Source of the DNA: Pseudomonas viridiflava
GTDB lineage: Bacteria; Pseudomonadota; Gammaproteobacteria; Pseudomonadales; Pseudomonadaceae
Direction: 5' to 3'
NCBI RefSeq assembly: GCF_900589395.1
Contig: NZ_UUIS01000031.1
Coordinates: 1-64,000, forward strand
Length of the DNA: 64,000 nucleotides
A program made the position numbers and the translations under genes. Below, piece after piece: positions 57,481-64,000 of the stretch. The notes below the pieces were generated by a model, which did no database searches, was not told the origin of the DNA, and was given only the letters and a program-made list of their open reading frames with translations. Numbering within the stretch: the stretch's first letter is position 1; the number at the start of each line of letters is the position of its first letter.

Positions 57481-58810
57481 TTGGCAGCCGCAGATGGATG
57501 CGCAGCCCTGGGCCGGCATTCTCCGCCCAGACCTCACCGTTTTGCGACTGCACCACACTGTGGGCAATTGACAGCCCCAGGCCGAAACCGTCGCCGCCTG
57601 GCCGTTCGGCTTGCAGGCGAATGAACGGCTGGAAAATCTGCTCCAGCTGGTCGGGCGGCACGCCGGGACCCTGGTCTTCGACCCACAGGTGCCAGTGGTG
57701 TGCCTCGCGTTTGCCCGCCAGCTGCACCTGGCCACCTTCAGGGGAGTGGCGCACGGCATTGCGCAGGATATTCTCCAGTGCCTGGGCCAGGCCATTGAGG
57801 TTGCCCAGCACCACGCAATCGGCAGGCAGCGTGCACGGCATGCGCTCGACCGGCCAGCCAGTTTCGAAGCTGCAGTCTTCACACAGCATTGCCCACAGCT
57901 CGGTGACTTCCACCGGCTCCACCGGCAGCAGCGGGCGCTCGGTGTCGAGCCAGACCAGCTCCAGGGTGTCGTCGATCAGCCGCTCCATGATCTGCACCTC
58001 ATGCTCCTGGCGCTGACGCATGGCCTCGATGTCCAGTTCGCGCTCGCCGGCCACCCGCAAGCGGCTCAAGGGCGTGCGCAGCTCATGCGACAAGGCGCGC
58101 AGCAGCCGGCGCTGGAACACCACGGTGCTTTCCAGACGCCCGGCCATCTGGTTGAACGAGCGCGCCAGCTCGCCGAGTTCGTCGCGTCGGTCGGCGACCC
58201 TGGGTTCGACCCGCGCCGACAGGTCGCCGTTGCTCAGCGCGTTGGCCTGCCGGCGCAGGGTGGCCATCGGCGCGATCAGCAGCCGGTACAGCAGCACGCC
58301 CAGCAACAAGGCCAAGGCCGTCGGTAGCCCTTGCTGCAGGGCGATTTCCCAGCGTTCATTGTGCTGGCGCGGGTCCAGGCGCGGCGGCAATTCCATCACC
58401 AGCCGACCCTGGAGCCCCGGCAGCGGCACATAGAAATTCGGTCGCCCGCCGGGCCGTCCGACCGCACTGTCGAGGGTGCGGATAAACCGCAGGCGGCCAC
58501 GCTCGTCGTCCAGCATCGGCAGCGACGACAAGGACTCATCATGGTCATCGACCACCACGGCCCAGACCTGCTCGCGCTGGCGCAGATCGCGCAGAAAGCC
58601 ATCCATGCCCGCACGGCCCTGTGTGCGCCAGGCGCTGGCCGCCTGCGCGGCATAGTCGTGGTAGACCTGCCGGGTCGGCGTCGGCAGGCGGGCGCTGGCA
58701 TCATAAAGACGTTTGCTCAGGTCCACTTGCAGGCTGACCAGCAACAGGCACAGCAACGCCAGCAGCACGATCAGTTTCCACAGCAGCGAATGCCGATGCG
58801 GCAGGCTCAT
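57473..58810 (-). CDS. pfeS: Sensor histidine kinase PfeS/PirS-like
   Basis: A 445-residue kinase. TM1 is at about 11-27, a periplasmic sensor runs 30-160, TM2 is at 163-180, and HAMP is 180-232. The H-box is LLRALSHELRTPLSRLR with His242. N-box LENILRNAVRHSP, G1 VEDQGPGVP and G2 GFGLGLSIAHSVV follow. The start overlaps the regulator stop by four bases. In P. aeruginosa PfeS responds to enterobactin and raises pfeA; that role is inferred from position. Confidence 0.87.
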   Translation of the reverse strand: MSLPHRHSLLWKLIVLLALLCLLLVSLQVDLSKRLYDASARLPTPTRQVYHDYAAQAASAWRTQGRAGMDGFLRDLRQREQVWAVVVDDHDESLSSLPMLDDERGRLRFIRTLDSAVGRPGGRPNFYVPLPGLQGRLVMELPPRLDPRQHNERWEIALQQGLPTALALLLGVLLYRLLIAPMATLRRQANALSNGDLSARVEPRVADRRDELGELARSFNQMAGRLESTVVFQRRLLRALSHELRTPLSRLRVAGERELDIEAMRQRQEHEVQIMERLIDDTLELVWLDTERPLLPVEPVEVTELWAMLCEDCSFETGWPVERMPCTLPADCVVLGNLNGLAQALENILRNAVRHSPEGGQVQLAGKREAHHWHLWVEDQGPGVPPDQLEQIFQPFIRLQAERPGGDGFGLGLSIAHSVVQSQNGEVWAENAGPGLRIHLRLPSV

Positions 58811-59523
58811 GGCGCCAGCGGGCTCAGCACATAGCCGGCACCGCGCACGGTCTGGATGTTGCGGCCGTTGTAGCCGATCACCTGCAATTTGCGCCGGATC
58901 CGGCTGACGTGCATGTCCAGGCTGCGATCGTAATGCGACCAGGCCCGGTGCATGGCTTGCTGGTACAGAAACGCCTTGCTCAGCACTTCACCCACATGCG
59001 CCAGCATCACTTCCAGAATGCGGAACTCGGTGCCGCTCAGGTCGGCCCAGACGCCGTTATGACTGACATCGCAGCGTTGCAGGTCGACCGTCAGTTGCAG
59101 CTCGTCATGCCGGGTATTTTTCGCTTCATGCTCATAGGCCACGCGGCGCAGCACGGCATCGATGCGCACGTCCATCTCGCGCATGCTGAACGGCTTGGGC
59201 AGGTAGTCGTCGGCACCCTGGCTGAACCCGACGATGCGGTCCTGCTCGGCGCCCAGCGCCGACATCAGGATCACCGGCAGGCGCAGGTGTTGGCGCAACT
59301 GGCCCAGAATCTCCAGGCCGCTGCCGTCGGGCAGCATGATGTCCATCAGAATCAGGTCGAAGCCTTGGCTGTTTACCAGCGCCATCACATCCCTGGCACT
59401 GTGACGCAAGGTCACCGCAAAACCGCGCTGCTCCAGGTGGCTTTGCAGGTGAGAGGCGAGCAACGGATCATCCTCGATCGCCAGAATCCGCGAGGGCGTG
59501 TGCAGGGGAAGGGGGGCAAGCAT
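58807..59523 (-). CDS. pfeR: OmpR-family response regulator PfeR/PirR-like
   Basis: A 238-residue regulator. The receiver has Asp18-Asp19, phospho-acceptor Asp61 in LILMDIMLPDGSG, and DDYLPKPFSMREMD. The winged helix has LSGTEFRILEVMLAH and SLDMHVSRIRRKLQ, ending GYNGRNIQTVRGAGYVLSP. First gene of RR-HK-receptor, the pfeRSA order. A Fur-like site lies 17 bases upstream of its start. Confidence 0.88.
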   Translation of the reverse strand: MLAPLPLHTPSRILAIEDDPLLASHLQSHLEQRGFAVTLRHSARDVMALVNSQGFDLILMDIMLPDGSGLEILGQLRQHLRLPVILMSALGAEQDRIVGFSQGADDYLPKPFSMREMDVRIDAVLRRVAYEHEAKNTRHDELQLTVDLQRCDVSHNGVWADLSGTEFRILEVMLAHVGEVLSKAFLYQQAMHRAWSHYDRSLDMHVSRIRRKLQVIGYNGRNIQTVRGAGYVLSPLAP

Positions 59524-59535
59524 GCGTGTTCCTGA

Positions 59536-59554
59536 TCTGAGAATGATTCTTTGT
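59536..59554 (-). promoter_or_regulatory. Fur-box-like site upstream of the pfeR-like gene
   Basis: AGAATGATTCT (59540-59550) is a perfect 11-base palindrome with GAATGATTC as core, similar to the centre of Fur boxes (GATAATGATAATCATTATC). It lies 17-27 bases from the start codon, where Fur binding would block transcription under iron-replete conditions. Confidence 0.5.
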
Positions 59555-59639
59555 CGCGTATTCTGACGAATGTCGAGGGATATGCCTACTTGTCATGGGC
59601 CGACCCAACCTTCGCGAAGGCTGACAAACACCGCAACCG

Positions 59640-61532
59640 TCAATGCCGGCTGATCCCATGCCGGCGCAACTTGCGGTACAGCGTATTGCGGCTGATGCCC
59701 AGCCTGACCGCCACCCGGCTCATGTTCCACTGCTCGGCCTCGACCGTGGCTTGCAGGGCCTGGCATTCCGACTGGCGTAACGGATTTTCGCCTTGCTGCG
59801 CCTGCGGGCAACTGGGCGGCAGCAGTTCATGCACATCCAGCAGCTTGATCTGACCGTCGTCGGACAACGCGACCAGGGTGCGCAGCACGGTGCGCAACTG
59901 GCGGACATTGCCCGGCCATAGATGTGCGAGCAAGGCTTGGCGCGCATCCGCTGCCAGATGAATACCGGCTCGCCCGGTCTCTTCGCGCAGCAGCCAGTCA
60001 AGTAATGCGCCCTTGTCTGCACGGTCGCGCAATGCCGGCAGGGTCACGCTGAAGCCGGCCAGGCGATAGAACAGGTCCTCGCGAAAATCGCCTTGTGCCA
60101 CCCGTGCCGCCAGGTCCTGGTGCGTGGCGCTGATGACCTGCACATCCAGCGGCCGCGGCGCGGCACTGCCCAGCGGCACCACTTCGCGGGCCTCCAGTAC
60201 GCGCAACAGACGGGTTTGCAGTGCCAGTGGCATGTCGCCGATTTCATCGAGAAACAGGATGCCGCCGTGGGCCTGTTCGAGCTTGCCGACCATGCCTTCG
60301 CGCCGGGCGCCGGTAAAACTGCCACCGCGATAGCCGAACAGTTCGCTTTCGATCAATGCCTCGGGAATCGCCGCGCAATTGATCGCCACGAAGGGTCGAG
60401 CGTGGCGTGAGCCGGCCCGGTGCAAGGCGCTGGCAAAGGCTTCCTTGCCCGTGCCGGTTTCGCCACACAGCAGCACCGGCACATCGCGTTCCAGCACCCG
60501 CAAGGCGCGCTCGAAGTGGCGGCGCAGCGTCGGGTCGTCCAGGCACACGCGCTCATCACGAGGGCGGGGCAAGGCCCGGGCGATGACCGGGGTCGAGGTC
60601 TGTGGCGCGCGCAGTTGCGCGTGCAGCAAGCGTCCGTCGGCCAGGCGCAGCGGCCAGCACAGACTTGGTTGCGGGCTGGCACGCTCGACAATTTGCTCAA
60701 GGGGCAAGGCAACCAGCGTCGTCAGCGCTTGCCCGGCCAGACGTTCACGCGACAGGCCCAGCAGGTCCAGCGCCATCGGGTTGACCGAGGTGATGATGCC
60801 GCGGGCGTCAAAGCCCAGCAGGCCTTCACCCAACAGGCCGGTAAAGCCCGGTTCCGGATGAAAACGCAGCAGAAAATGCTGTGGCTCGTGCTGGAGGAAA
60901 TAACAGCTCTCGATCAGCCGCGCCGACAGGCTGGTCAGGGCCATGGCCTGGAAGCGCTCCTGCAAGGTGCGTTCTTCGTGGGCCGATGAGACGTTGAGCA
61001 CCGCCAGCAGTTCGCCGCGCGGGTCGAAGATCGGGCTGGCCGAGCACGTCAGCCCCGCATGCCGCCCACGAAAGTGTTCATCGCGGCGAATAGTCACGTG
61101 CTGGCGCTCGACCAGGCAGGTGCCGACGCCGTTGGTGCCCTCGCAATCCTCGCTCCACATGGCGCCCAGCCACAGCCCGGCGCGCTGGAACGACGCCCGT
61201 TCGGTCTCGTCGAGCACGCTGTCGATGACCACGCCCTGGGCATCGGTGAGCAGCACCACATGACCGCTGCGACCCAGCTGCTGGTGCAGGCTGTTCATCT
61301 GCCAGCGCGCCACGCCGATGATGTGCTCCAGCGGCGCGCGGTGATCCTGCAGGCGCGGCTGCTCGACCACACAGGGCGCCTGGTGGCTGGCGGGGTCGAG
61401 GTGATGCTGGTCCAGGCAGCGGCGCCATGAACGGGTGATGGCCGGGGCTGCACCGCTGCGCTGGCTGGCAGGCAGGCCGTGCACGGCCTGCAAGACCTGT
61501 TGCGCGTGGGCGTGAATCAGGGTCGAGGTCAT
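59640..61532 (-). CDS. AcoR-like sigma-54 enhancer-binding activator
   Basis: A 630-residue activator. An N-terminal GAF sensor (about 60-200) is followed by a PAS-like part (~230-280, GLLGFDARGIITSVNPMALDLLGL). The AAA+ domain has Walker A GETGTGKE at 357-364 and Walker B ILFLDEIGD at 425-433. The sigma-54 contact loop reads GSFTGA at 404-409 instead of GAFTGA. The C-terminal Fis-type helix-turn-helix is MSRVAVRLGISRNTLYRKLRRHG. The architecture is that of AcoR and related alcohol/diol regulators. It faces the monooxygenase gene, whose promoter is of sigma-54 type. Confidence 0.9.
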   Translation of the reverse strand: MTSTLIHAHAQQVLQAVHGLPASQRSGAAPAITRSWRRCLDQHHLDPASHQAPCVVEQPRLQDHRAPLEHIIGVARWQMNSLHQQLGRSGHVVLLTDAQGVVIDSVLDETERASFQRAGLWLGAMWSEDCEGTNGVGTCLVERQHVTIRRDEHFRGRHAGLTCSASPIFDPRGELLAVLNVSSAHEERTLQERFQAMALTSLSARLIESCYFLQHEPQHFLLRFHPEPGFTGLLGEGLLGFDARGIITSVNPMALDLLGLSRERLAGQALTTLVALPLEQIVERASPQPSLCWPLRLADGRLLHAQLRAPQTSTPVIARALPRPRDERVCLDDPTLRRHFERALRVLERDVPVLLCGETGTGKEAFASALHRAGSRHARPFVAINCAAIPEALIESELFGYRGGSFTGARREGMVGKLEQAHGGILFLDEIGDMPLALQTRLLRVLEAREVVPLGSAAPRPLDVQVISATHQDLAARVAQGDFREDLFYRLAGFSVTLPALRDRADKGALLDWLLREETGRAGIHLAADARQALLAHLWPGNVRQLRTVLRTLVALSDDGQIKLLDVHELLPPSCPQAQQGENPLRQSECQALQATVEAEQWNMSRVAVRLGISRNTLYRKLRRHGISRH

Positions 61533-61621
61533 TGTTGTTGTTCTCCAGCACACCGTGAAGGCGGGTCTGTCGGCAGCTTAGTCGAAACCTTGCGGCCTGA
61601 AAAAGCACCTGCCGGTACAGG

Positions 61622-61649
61622 GTGACACTCTGTCATGGGGACGTGTCAC
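61622..61649. promoter_or_regulatory. Candidate enhancer site (UAS) for the AcoR-like activator
   Basis: GTGACAC (61622-61628) and GTGTCAC (61643-61649) form an inverted repeat with a 14-base spacer. TGACA-CTC-TGTCA (61623-61635) is nested in it. The site is about 80-105 bases upstream of the -24 element, a usual distance for activators of this class. Confidence 0.55.
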
Positions 61650-61727
61650 GCCCTGGGTACAGCAGCGCCGGTCGCCACATGCCTTGATCGGTGTGCGCAG
61701 GCTCTGGCCTGCGGCTTTCGCCACTCT

Positions 61728-61742
61728 GGCCCGAGCTTTGCG
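61728..61742 (+). promoter_or_regulatory. Sigma-54 (-24/-12) promoter of the monooxygenase gene
   Basis: TGGCCC-GAGCT-TTGC against the consensus TGGCAC-N5-TTGC: one mismatch, with exact GG-to-GC spacing. Transcription would start near 61754, giving a leader of about 29 bases before the ATG at 61783. Confidence 0.75.
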
Positions 61743-61782
61743 ATAGACCAGGGGCAAACAAGAACAACAAAGGAAATTGCTC

Positions 61783-63606
61783 ATGACAATGGCTACCCAA
61801 ACGCCGGCACCGGCTGCAGCGCACACCCCCACCGAACAACTGGCCGCCTGGGTCGAACGCTTTGCCGGACACCTGGCCCGGCGCGACATCGATGCAGCGC
61901 TGGCGCTGTTCTGCGACGAATGCTACTGGCGCGACCTGGTGCTGTTCAGCTGGAACCTGATCACCCTGGAAGGCCAGCCGGCCATCGGCGCCATGTTGCA
62001 AGAGCGCCTTGAGCAGACCCGGCCCGAGCGCTGGCAGCTCGAAGGCGAAGCGACCCTGGGCGACGGCGTGATCAAAGGCTGGATCAGCCTGGAAACCGCC
62101 ACAGGTCGCGGCAAGGGCTATGTGCGCCTCAAGGACGGCCAGTGCTGGACGCTGCTGACCAGCCTGCGCGAACTCAAGGGCTTCGAAGAACCCGCCGGCC
62201 GGCGCCGGCCCCTGGGCGCGCAGCACGGCCACGGCCATACCGACAAGCGCAACTGGCTGGAGCGGCGCCGCGACGAGCAGGCGGCCATGGGCGTTACCAC
62301 CCAGCCCTGGTGCCTGATCGTCGGCGGCGGGCAGGGCGGCCTGGGGCTGGCGGCCCGGCTCAAGCGCCTCAATGTGCCGACGCTGATCATCGACAAGGCC
62401 GAGCGTCCCGGCGATCAATGGCGCGGGCGCTACAAGTCGCTGTGCCTGCACGACCCGGTCTGGTACGACCACATGCCGTACCTGCCGTTTCCGGACCACT
62501 GGCCGGTGTTCACGCCCAAGGACCAGATGGGCGACTGGCTGGAAATGTACGCGCGCATCATGCAGCTCGATTATTGGGCGCGCACCGAGTGCGTGCAGGC
62601 CAGTTTCGACGAGCAGGTCGGGCAATGGAGTGTCGAGGTGCTGCGCGACGGCCAGCGGCACACCCTGCGCCCGACCCAACTGGTGCTGGCCACCGGCATG
62701 TCGGGGGTGCCTAACGTGCCGGTGTATCCAGGCAGCGAAACCTTTGCCGGCCAGCAACACCACTCCAGCCGTCACCCCGGCGGCGATGCCTGGCGCGGCA
62801 AGCGCGCGGTGGTGATCGGGGCGAACAACTCGGCCCATGACATCTGTGCGGACCTGGTGGAAAACGGGGCCGAGGTGACCATGGTGCAGCGCTCCAGCAC
62901 GCACATCGTGCGCTCCGACAGCCTGATGGACCTGCTGTTCGCCGGCCTGTATTCCGAGGACGCACTGGACAGCGGACTGACCACCGACAAAGCCGACATG
63001 CTGTTTGCCTCGATCCCGTACCGGATCATGGGCGACTTCCACCGTCCGGTGTTCGATGCGATTCGCGCGCGTGACAAAGACTTCTATGCCGGGCTGGAAA
63101 AGGCCGGCTTCATGCTCGATTTCGGCGACGACGACTCTGGGTTGTTTCTCAAGTACGTGCGCCGTGGCTCGGGTTACTACATCGACGTAGGCGCTTCGCA
63201 ATTGATCGCCGACGGCACGATCAGGCTCAAGAGCGGTGCAGGCCTGGGCGTGGAACACATCGAAGCCGATGCCGTGGTGCTCAACGATGGCAGCCGGCTG
63301 CCGGCCGACCTGATCGTCTACGCCACCGGCTACGGTTCGATGAACGGCTGGGCCGCGCGGTTGATTTCGCCTGAAGTGGCCGAGAAGGTCGGGCCCTGCT
63401 GGGGCCTGGGCTCGGGCACCACCAAGGACCCGGGGCCGTTCGAGGGCGAGCTGCGCAACATGTGGAAGCCCACCGCGCAGCCGAACCTGTGGTTCCACGG
63501 CGGCAACCTGCACCAGTCACGGCACTATTCGCTGTACCTGGCGCTGCAACTGAAAGCCCGCTTCGAGGGCCTGGACACGCCGGTCTATAGCCCCCGGTCG
63601 AACTGA
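61783..63606 (+). CDS. Flavin-containing monooxygenase with N-terminal NTF2/SnoaL-like domain
   Basis: A 607-residue fusion. Residues ~15-135 form an NTF2/SnoaL-like fold (FAGHLARRDIDAALALFCDECYWRDLVLFSW, then WISLETATGRGKGYVRLKDGQCWTLLTSL). Residues 175-600 are a class B flavoprotein monooxygenase. The FAD loop is IVGGGQGGLG at ~179-188, the FMO-type fingerprint FAGQQHHSSR at ~321, the NADPH loop VIGANNSAHD at ~344, and the ATG-motif VYATGYGS. AAGGA precedes the ATG. Driven by a sigma-54 promoter and convergent with a TetR gene. The substrate is unknown. Confidence 0.88.
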   Translation: MTMATQTPAPAAAHTPTEQLAAWVERFAGHLARRDIDAALALFCDECYWRDLVLFSWNLITLEGQPAIGAMLQERLEQTRPERWQLEGEATLGDGVIKGWISLETATGRGKGYVRLKDGQCWTLLTSLRELKGFEEPAGRRRPLGAQHGHGHTDKRNWLERRRDEQAAMGVTTQPWCLIVGGGQGGLGLAARLKRLNVPTLIIDKAERPGDQWRGRYKSLCLHDPVWYDHMPYLPFPDHWPVFTPKDQMGDWLEMYARIMQLDYWARTECVQASFDEQVGQWSVEVLRDGQRHTLRPTQLVLATGMSGVPNVPVYPGSETFAGQQHHSSRHPGGDAWRGKRAVVIGANNSAHDICADLVENGAEVTMVQRSSTHIVRSDSLMDLLFAGLYSEDALDSGLTTDKADMLFASIPYRIMGDFHRPVFDAIRARDKDFYAGLEKAGFMLDFGDDDSGLFLKYVRRGSGYYIDVGASQLIADGTIRLKSGAGLGVEHIEADAVVLNDGSRLPADLIVYATGYGSMNGWAARLISPEVAEKVGPCWGLGSGTTKDPGPFEGELRNMWKPTAQPNLWFHGGNLHQSRHYSLYLALQLKARFEGLDTPVYSPRSN

Positions 63607-63610
63607 CCGG

Positions 63611-64000
63611 TCATTGGTCGCAGGCCAGCCGCGCCAGAATATCGGTGCGGCAGGTGGCGAGAATCTCGTCGGCCAGGGCCGAGTCATCCGGGCAGGCCCT
63701 GGACATGGTCATCGCGCCTGTCGCCTGGGCAATCAGGGCGATCATTTTGGCGCGCTGCTCCGGCGCATACCGGGCCAGCATGCCTTCGATGCCATCGGCA
63801 AAGATGGCCTTGATACCTTCTGGCTGACGCGCCGCGTCGCCGCCCAGCGCCGCCATGGTGCAACCCTGGTCACGCGAGTCGCGGTGCTCACGCGAGAGGT
63901 AGCGCTTGAAGCGCTCGGCCGCCTCCAGCCTGTCGCTTTTTTCCTGCCCTGAAGCAATGGCGCACGCGGCGGCCTCGGCCATCAGGTCGGCCTTGGAACC
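63611..64000 (-). CDS. TetR-family regulator, C-terminal part (cut by window edge)
   Basis: At least 130 residues of the 3' part of a TetR-type gene that continues beyond position 64000. The first visible residues, GSKADLMAEA, match the end of the TetR helix-turn-helix (F-GSK-x-L). The rest resembles the TetR_C domain of the YxaF/LmrA type: RYLSREHRDSRDQGCTMAALGGDAAR, then a long helix with EQRAKMIALIAQATGAMTMSRA. Four bases separate its stop from the convergent monooxygenase stop. Confidence 0.82.
   Translation of the reverse strand, partial: GSKADLMAEAAACAIASGQEKSDRLEAAERFKRYLSREHRDSRDQGCTMAALGGDAARQPEGIKAIFADGIEGMLARYAPEQRAKMIALIAQATGAMTMSRACPDDSALADEILATCRTDILARLACDQ

Overview
The window is a stretch of a GC-rich gammaproteobacterial chromosome, almost certainly a Pseudomonas and most likely the P. 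putida group. The evidence is gene content and order: a fused nuoCD inside nuoA-N, the run aceA / roxA-purB-hflD-mnmA / idh-icd-cspD-clpS-clpA-infA-bpt-aat-ftsK-lolA-rarA-crcB-serS-cysG-tus, a P. putida-type REP doublet, and the absence of trxB between aat and ftsK. The species call is inference from memory of genome layouts; no search was run.

Layout. 1-85: 3' end of a 5S rRNA and its terminator. 178-3309: a queD-like gene, then a tightly coupled operon of two small PepSY proteins, an OmpR-type response regulator and a PhoQ/BqsS-type histidine kinase, preceded by a repeat resembling the BqsR box. 3423-6309: a chemoreceptor and an AI-2E-family membrane protein. 6371-21336: the 13-gene nuo operon (respiratory complex I) on the minus strand, with a candidate promoter at 21431-21459. 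21805-26197: isocitrate lyase, an orphan secretin-N-domain protein, a GNAT acetyltransferase and the ribosomal oxygenase roxA. 26259-30013: purB, hflD, mnmA and a Nudix hydrolase. 30095-34036: two unrelated NADP isocitrate dehydrogenases, idh and icd, transcribed divergently. 34136-39196: cspD, clpS, clpA, infA, bpt and aat, which together hold every dedicated part of the bacterial N-degron pathway. 39620-47271: ftsK, lolA, rarA, crcB, serS, cysG. 47277-50916: a REP doublet, a glutathionyl-hydroquinone reductase and the trpD2-tusE-tusB-tusC-tusD sulfur-relay operon.

From about 50.9 kb the window is accessory in character. A TetR repressor and an MFS exporter diverge around three copies of one 19-bp operator. 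A FepA/PfeA-type ferric-enterobactin receptor lies downstream of its PfeR/PfeS-like two-component system and upstream of three small membrane genes (DUF3649, PepSY-TM, DUF3325), with Fur-box-like sites. Last comes a divergent sigma-54 unit: an AcoR-like enhancer-binding protein facing an NTF2-flavin monooxygenase fusion, with a near-consensus -24/-12 promoter and an upstream inverted repeat between them, then a TetR gene cut by the window edge.

Central functions fit together as energy and carbon flow (complex I plus three enzymes at the isocitrate branch point), proteostasis and tRNA modification (ClpAS, Bpt, Aat, RoxA, MnmA, Tus relay), and envelope or chromosome maintenance (FtsK, LolA, RarA). 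The least explained parts are the sigma-54/monooxygenase unit, the PepSY two-component operon, the secretin-N orphan, and the long intergenic regions flanking aceA.
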